Assembly (NCBI GenBank): GCA_021741155.1
Contig: JAIOYP010000023.1
Span: forward strand, 1-58,074
Source: Flavobacteriales bacterium
Lineage (GTDB): Bacteria > Bacteroidota > Bacteroidia > UBA10329
Direction: 5' to 3'
DNA length: 58,074 nt
The notes beneath the pieces are model-generated. The model ran no database searches. It was not told the origin of the DNA and saw only the letters and a program-made list of their open reading frames with translations. The position numbers and the translations under genes were made by a program. Numbering within the stretch: the stretch's first letter is position 1; every line of letters starts with the position of its first letter. Below, piece after piece: positions 53,501 to 58,074 of this stretch.

Positions 53501-54529
53501 CTAAACTGTTACAGCTAGTTTTTCTGCTGCTTTAACCGTTTTGATGATTCGACCTGCAACTCTATATGGATCGGCATTTGAAGCTGGTCTTCTATCTTCC
53601 AAGTAACCTTTCCATCCTTTTTGAACCGCCATCAACGGAATTCGGATGGAACACCCTCTGTCTGAAATACCATACGAGAAGTCGCTGATTGAAGCTGTTT
53701 CGTGCTTACCAGTCAATCGTTGATCATTATATGCACCATATACGGCAATGTGCTCCGTAGTAACAGGTCTAAATGCCTCACAAATGGTTTCGAAAACCTC
53801 TCTAGAGCCACATGTTCTTAAGGTAGTATTTGAGAAATTAGCATGCATACCAGATCCATTCCAGTCACCTTTGATTGGTTTTGGATGATATTCGATGTAC
53901 CAGCCATAGCTTTCTGTTAGTCTATCTAGCAAGTATCTGGCAATCCAGATTTCATCGCCAGCTTTTTTTGCGCCTTTAGCAAAGAGTTGGAATTCCCACT
54001 GTCCTGAAGCTACTTCTTGGTTAATTCCTTCGAAATTCAGTCCTGCCGCAATACACAAATCAGCATGCTCTTCAACAAGTTCTCTGCCGAATGTATGTCT
54101 TCCTCCTACTGAGCAATAATACATCCCTTGCGGACCAGGGAAACCTCCACGTGGGAAGCCAAGTGGCAATTCAGTTGCCGTATCCATGATAAAATACTCC
54201 TGTTCGAAACCGAACCAAAAATCTTCATCGCCATCATCAATGGTACATCTACCGTTTGATTCATGAGGAGTTCCATCTGCATTATAAACTTCACACATCA
54301 CCAACCAACCATTCTCTCTTGCAGGATCTGGATAGATAGCAACCGGAACCATTAAACAATCGGAGTTTCCTCCAGTTGCTTGCTGAGTAGAAGAGCCGTC
54401 AAAAGACCAGTTTCCGATTTCTTCTAGGGTTCCTTTAAAATCTTCATGCTCCTCAACTTTGGTTTTTGACCTCATGTTTTGGGTTGGCTTGTAGCCATCC
54501 AACCAAATGTATTCCAGTTTTATCTTCAT
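53501..54529 (-). CDS. glnII: Glutamine synthetase type II (eukaryotic-like)
   Basis: 342 aa from the ATG at 54529 (M-K-I-K-L-E-Y-I-W-L-D-G-Y). GSII features: N-W-S-F-D-G-S-S-T-Q-Q-A, W-F-G-F-E-Q-E-Y-F-I, G-S-G-M-H-A-N-F-S and the C-terminal D-R-R-P-A-S-N-A-D-P-Y. It lacks the adenylylation Tyr loop of GSI-beta. A strong promoter is at 54568-54597, with a 5' UTR of about 33 nt. It is just upstream of GSIII. Confidence 0.93.
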   Translation of the reverse strand: MKIKLEYIWLDGYKPTQNMRSKTKVEEHEDFKGTLEEIGNWSFDGSSTQQATGGNSDCLMVPVAIYPDPARENGWLVMCEVYNADGTPHESNGRCTIDDGDEDFWFGFEQEYFIMDTATELPLGFPRGGFPGPQGMYYCSVGGRHTFGRELVEEHADLCIAAGLNFEGINQEVASGQWEFQLFAKGAKKAGDEIWIARYLLDRLTESYGWYIEYHPKPIKGDWNGSGMHANFSNTTLRTCGSREVFETICEAFRPVTTEHIAVYGAYNDQRLTGKHETASISDFSYGISDRGCSIRIPLMAVQKGWKGYLEDRRPASNADPYRVAGRIIKTVKAAEKLAVTV

Positions 54530-54567
54530 AATTAGTACGAAATAGTGGGTTTTGTGAATTTGCACCG

Positions 54568-54597
54568 CAAAGGTACTCGTCTAATAGAGCCTTCAAA
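54568..54597 (-). promoter_or_regulatory. Promoter of GSII
   Basis: On the minus strand: TTTG (54597-54594), 18 bp spacer, TACCTTTG (54575-54568), full -7 match. Confidence 0.65.
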
Positions 54598-54683
54598 ATA
54601 TAATTATGAACTTTTTCTTCACACACCCCTCACTGATAAAGGGTGTGAACAAAAATAAATCAACCAACAAGCCTATGGTGCAC

Positions 54684-54706
54684 AAAAAAGCCCCTTTCGG
54701 GGCTTT
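54684..54706 (-). terminator. Terminator after tatA
   Basis: Short GC-rich hairpin, AAAGCCCC / GGGGCTTT, with a T run on the minus strand, 12 bp beyond the tatA stop. Confidence 0.82.
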
Positions 54707-54717
54707 CTTCTAAAAAA

Positions 54718-54978
54718 TCAAAGAGTTTCTTGGTCTTCTCTCGGTTTTGCGTCCGCATTTGGAGTAATCTTCGGAATTGTCTTCTTCGGAGCCTCCTTCA
54801 TGCTTTCCTCAATTTCACGTTGCACTCCGCTCGTTGCGTCCTTAAACTCACGCATACCTCTTCCGAGTCCACGCGCTAACTCAGGAATCTTATTGGATCC
54901 AAAAAACAACAACACAACTAGAAGGACGACAATAATCTCGCCTCCCCCTAAATTTAAAAACAGCAGTGTAGAATTCAT
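54718..54978 (-). CDS. tatA: Sec-independent translocase TatA/E
   Basis: 86 aa. Short periplasmic N-terminus, one transmembrane helix (about 11-27, G-G-E-I-I-V-V-L-L-V-V-L-L-F-F-G), the F-G-S-N-K-I-P-E-L-A-R-G-L-G-R-G-M amphipathic helix and a charged cytoplasmic tail. Forms the Tat pore with TatC, which is not in the window. Confidence 0.9.
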   Translation of the reverse strand: MNSTLLFLNLGGGEIIVVLLVVLLFFGSNKIPELARGLGRGMREFKDATSGVQREIEESMKEAPKKTIPKITPNADAKPREDQETL

Positions 54979-54988
54979 GGTGTAAAAG

Positions 54989-55017
54989 TAAAAAGGCTCC
55001 GAATGTCGGAGCCTTTT
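54989..55017. terminator. Terminator after secDF
   Basis: 12-bp stem (54991-55002 with 55006-55017), ATG loop, T/A runs on both sides; it ends secDF on the minus strand. Confidence 0.85.
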
Positions 55018-55019
55018 GT

Positions 55020-57998
55020 TTATTTCTTTTTCTTTTCTGCCTCGGGCTCTTCCTTCGTGAACTCCAACATTATAGGAGTTGCAATGAAGATAGATGAATA
55101 AGTTCCCACCACAACTCCCATCAGGAGCGCAAATGAGAATCCTTTGATGGTTTCTCCACCTGCAAGGAACAATACCAACAACACAATAAAGGTTGTAAGC
55201 GCGGTAATTATAGTACGGCTCAAAGTGGTGTTCAGTGCATTATTTACAATAACGCCCAAGGAATATTTTTTCGCCTGATGCTCAGCCTGAAACTCACGAA
55301 TACGGTCAAACACAACCACGGTATCGTTGATAGAATAACCGACTACCGTCAGAATGGCTGCAATGAATGCCATGTCGATTTCCATGCTAAATGGCATGAA
55401 ACCGTAGCCAATTGAAAAGAGTGCAAGTACCACTAACACGTCATGTGCCAAGGCGATAACTGCACCCAAACTGTATTGCCATTTCTTGAATCGAAGCAAG
55501 ATGTAAAGGAAAATGGCAATCAACGAGAATACGATTGACAGCAAAGCCGAACGCTTAATATCCGTTGCAATGGTTGGACCAACTTTCTGAGAACTCATAA
55601 TCTCACTCGGATTATTCGACAATTCAGAAAGTCCAGCAAGCAATGCCGCCTGAACTTCATCATCAACCGTTTCACCTTCATCATTGATTCTGTAGGCCGT
55701 AATCACTTTCACACGGTTATCAGCACCGAACGTTTTTACAGTTGGAGCATTTCCCTCAAATGCACCTTGCAATGCTTTACTAAGATCTTCGGTATTAACC
55801 GCATCTTGAAACTCTACCATGTAAGAACGACCTCCCAAGAAATCAACTCCGTAGTTGAAACCTCTCACTCCCATCGAAACGATACCAGCCACAATTACTA
55901 CACCTGAAATCAGGTAAGAAATTTTACGCTTTCCTGCAAAGTCAAAATTCACATTACTAAAAACATCCTTAGTAAAGGCAGTTCCCAGTGAAATAGCCTT
56001 CTTAGCGTCCAATCTTCCTTCAAAAATCAATCGTGTAATGAAGATGGATGCGAAAAGTGAGCAGAAGATACCGATGATTAACGTGGTTGCAAAACCTTGG
56101 ATTGGGCCGCTACCGAATACATATAATATGATAGCTGTAAGCAATGACGTTACGTTGGAGTCAATAATGGCGGAATATGCAGCGTTGTAACCCTGACTTA
56201 CAGCAAGTCTGATTCCAGTTCCTTTTGCCAGTTCTTCACGAATTCTCTCAAAAATCAAAACGTTCGAGTCAATAGAAATACCAATGGTGAGTACGATACC
56301 CGCAATACCAGGAAGTGTAAGTACCGCTCCAAGAGAAGCAAGAACTCCGAATACGAAAAACACGTTTGCAATCATTGCAATGTTTGCTGCAACACCTGCC
56401 GTTCCGTAATAGAAAAGCATGAAGATGAGCACAGCGGCAATCGACCCAACAAAGGCCAATCCACCACTTGTAATAGACTCTTGACCTAAAGTAGGACCAA
56501 CAATCGCTTCTTCTACAATGTGAGCTGGAGCAGGAAGTTTACCCGCTTTCAATACAGTTGCTAAATCTTCCGCTTCGTTAATGGTGAAGTTTCCAGTGAT
56601 AGAAGAACGCCCTCCACCAATCTCGCCCTGAACAGTTGGGAACGAATACACATAATCATCAAGTACAATCGCAATTGATTTACCGATGTTCTCACCTGTC
56701 AATCGTTTCCAAGCGTTTGCTCCATCAGGAGTCATCATCATCGATACCTCTGGAGATGCTCCAAACTGACCAAAATCCTTGTTGGCATCAGAAATTGCCG
56801 AGCCATCCAATGGCGGCTCACCATCTCTACTTGTAACTCTAATGGCAACCAATTGGTGAACTTGAGCAGGGTCTTTCGGATCAAGTGCCTTAACGGTCCA
56901 ATAGAATTTAAGGTCACGTGGGAAAATTGACTTCACGCGATCCATTGCCAAGTACATGTTCACTTTAGCAGTATCCTTAATAGAAGCATATCCAACAACT
57001 GGTCCTCTGTAAAGTCCTTCTTGAGATGCCGCTGGAGATAAAACCGAAAACAAAGGATTGTTCTTCTGTAAATCATCAATAGACTCATCACCTCCTTCAG
57101 CAGCAGCAGTAGAATCAGCACCACCAAAAAGATCAGTCAATGATTTTGTAGTGTCTTTATCTGCTACAACTTCTTCAGCAGCAACCACCGTAGTATCTGC
57201 AACCGCTGTTGAGTCAGAAGCACTAACACCAGCTTCAATATCACGGATAATCTTGTTGGCTTCAGCCAAATAACCGTAAACCTCTTGGTTCTCGTACGTC
57301 TCCCAGAACTCTAATTGAGCCGTTCCTTGCAAAAGTTTTCTTACACGATCTGGTTCTTTCACACCTGGCAATTCAACCAAAATTCGATCGCTACCTTCCA
57401 ATCGTTGAATGTTTGGTTGCGTTACCCCAAACTTATCAATACGAGTTCGTAGAACCTCAAAAGCCTGATCAATTGCAGCTTCTTTCTCAGCACGAATCAC
57501 ATCAAGAACCTCAGCATTCGTAGCCTCTCCAGTAATCTTATCCTTAAGCGTATAGCCAAAAATCGCTGGCGATGCCAAACGTGCATTTGGGTCCAATGCC
57601 TCAAACTCCTGACCGAAAAGCGTCACGAAATCCAAGTTCGAACCTGCCAATTTTGCCGAAGCATTTGCAATAGCCTTATTAAAAGTAGAATCAGGGCTGT
57701 TGTTAGAAAGCGACTTCACCATTTCCTGAAGCGAAATCTCCAACGTAACGTTCATACCGCCCTTCAAGTCAAGACCCAAGTTCAGCTCACGCTCCTTGCA
57801 TTCCATGTAAGAATACTCCTTCACAAACAGGTTGTAAGTAAAGTCCTCCAAGTACTTATCTGCCTCCTCTTGGTTGGTCAGTTTCATCTCCTCGTAAGTC
57901 GATTCTGCCACCCGCGTAGCAACCGTAAAAGAAAGCTGGTAAAGACATACCAGACCGAGTAAAATGGCGAAAACCCTTATAGCGCCTTTGTTCTGCAT
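55020..57998 (-). CDS. secDF: Fused protein translocase SecDF
   Basis: 992 aa. SecD half: N-terminal helix, L-G-L-D-L-K-G-G-M-N-V-T-L-E-I, large periplasmic P1 domain with a low-complexity Asp/Ala/Thr insertion (about 240-300), then the R-I-R-E-E-L-A-K-G-T-G helix pair. SecF half begins near residue 680 (F-D-F-A-G-K-R-K), with G-V-D-F-L-G-G and R-I-R-E-F-Q-A-E. The fusion is normal for Bacteroidota. It drives late steps of Sec export using proton motive force. Own promoter at 58039-58069. Confidence 0.96.
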   Translation of the reverse strand: MQNKGAIRVFAILLGLVCLYQLSFTVATRVAESTYEEMKLTNQEEADKYLEDFTYNLFVKEYSYMECKERELNLGLDLKGGMNVTLEISLQEMVKSLSNNSPDSTFNKAIANASAKLAGSNLDFVTLFGQEFEALDPNARLASPAIFGYTLKDKITGEATNAEVLDVIRAEKEAAIDQAFEVLRTRIDKFGVTQPNIQRLEGSDRILVELPGVKEPDRVRKLLQGTAQLEFWETYENQEVYGYLAEANKIIRDIEAGVSASDSTAVADTTVVAAEEVVADKDTTKSLTDLFGGADSTAAAEGGDESIDDLQKNNPLFSVLSPAASQEGLYRGPVVGYASIKDTAKVNMYLAMDRVKSIFPRDLKFYWTVKALDPKDPAQVHQLVAIRVTSRDGEPPLDGSAISDANKDFGQFGASPEVSMMMTPDGANAWKRLTGENIGKSIAIVLDDYVYSFPTVQGEIGGGRSSITGNFTINEAEDLATVLKAGKLPAPAHIVEEAIVGPTLGQESITSGGLAFVGSIAAVLIFMLFYYGTAGVAANIAMIANVFFVFGVLASLGAVLTLPGIAGIVLTIGISIDSNVLIFERIREELAKGTGIRLAVSQGYNAAYSAIIDSNVTSLLTAIILYVFGSGPIQGFATTLIIGIFCSLFASIFITRLIFEGRLDAKKAISLGTAFTKDVFSNVNFDFAGKRKISYLISGVVIVAGIVSMGVRGFNYGVDFLGGRSYMVEFQDAVNTEDLSKALQGAFEGNAPTVKTFGADNRVKVITAYRINDEGETVDDEVQAALLAGLSELSNNPSEIMSSQKVGPTIATDIKRSALLSIVFSLIAIFLYILLRFKKWQYSLGAVIALAHDVLVVLALFSIGYGFMPFSMEIDMAFIAAILTVVGYSINDTVVVFDRIREFQAEHQAKKYSLGVIVNNALNTTLSRTIITALTTFIVLLVLFLAGGETIKGFSFALLMGVVVGTYSSIFIATPIMLEFTKEEPEAEKKKK

Positions 57999-58038
57999 TA
58001 TATAATGTGTAAAATTTTACCTCCGTTTTTGGAGCGTG

Positions 58039-58069
58039 CAAATATAGAAGAACCCATAGTTAATAGCAA
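58039..58069 (-). promoter_or_regulatory. Promoter of secDF
   Basis: On the minus strand: TTG (58069-58067), 20 bp spacer, TATATTTG (58046-58039), full match; 5' UTR about 35 nt. Confidence 0.65.
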
Positions 58070-58074
58070 TACGC

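Overview
The window looks like a chromosomal segment of a Bacteroidota bacterium, most likely a flavobacterium-like marine or freshwater lineage (Flavobacteriales, Cryomorphaceae/Crocinitomicaceae-like; the finer placement is inference). The support is a 287-aa primary sigma factor, TAnnTTTG-type -7 promoter boxes, type IX secretion (T9SS) C-terminal sorting domains on three secreted proteins, a fused SecDF, a type III plus a type II glutamine synthetase, a LuxC-like acyl-CoA reductase/ferredoxin/serC/serA cluster, FloA with NfeD, and a PorE-like TPR-PD40-CRD-OmpA protein. No transposase, integrase, prophage, rRNA or tRNA was seen. One structural RNA, RNase P RNA (rnpB), is present.

Layout. 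1-7.2 kb: UbiA prenyltransferase, Maf, a GT-C-like membrane protein, rpoD and a long gap gene, a fatty-acid desaturase and a 31-codon membrane ORF. 7.2-13.3 kb: an accessory-looking block on the minus strand with a TonB-dependent receptor, a YD-repeat/AAA+ ATPase fusion, a decayed copy of the receptor's 5' end, a small HTH protein behind an operator-like repeat array, and a small helical protein. 13.5-21.7 kb: acyl-CoA reductase and ferredoxin from divergent overlapping promoters, two secreted proteins, a zinc-ribbon protein, serC-serA-DUF1015, a MazG-like NTPase and a lipoprotein. 21.8-27.5 kb: T9SS-exported phosphoesterase, TlpA-like thioredoxin, AcpH-like and SpoIID-like proteins. 27.6-33.9 kb: a giant TPR-PD40-coiled-coil protein, then clpS-nfeD-floA. 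34-36.5 kb: a T9SS cargo protein, a 574-bp array of 41-bp units and a DUF4920 lipoprotein. 36.6-43.4 kb: NhaC, SiaB-like kinase, PhoD-like phosphatase, double-CDGSH protein, rnpB, Smr/DUF2027 and DUF2279 proteins. 43.5-58 kb, all minus strand: gpsA-plsB-like pair, DUF4442-prfA-purM, PorE-like OmpA protein, glutamine synthetases III and II, tatA and secDF.

Functional themes. Envelope biogenesis and export: SecDF, TatA, PorE-like, T9SS cargo, FloA/NfeD, SpoIID, TonB receptor. Lipid metabolism: desaturase, GpsA/PlsB-like, UbiA, acyl-CoA reductase, AcpH. Nitrogen and serine metabolism: GSII/GSIII, SerC/SerA. The most unusual items are the 41-bp phased palindromic array (35283-35856), two dispersed hairpin repeat families whose copies differ by compensatory changes, the YD-repeat/AAA+ fusion beside a duplicated receptor remnant, and the TPR-PD40 protein that ends in a very long TolA-like helix instead of an OmpA domain.
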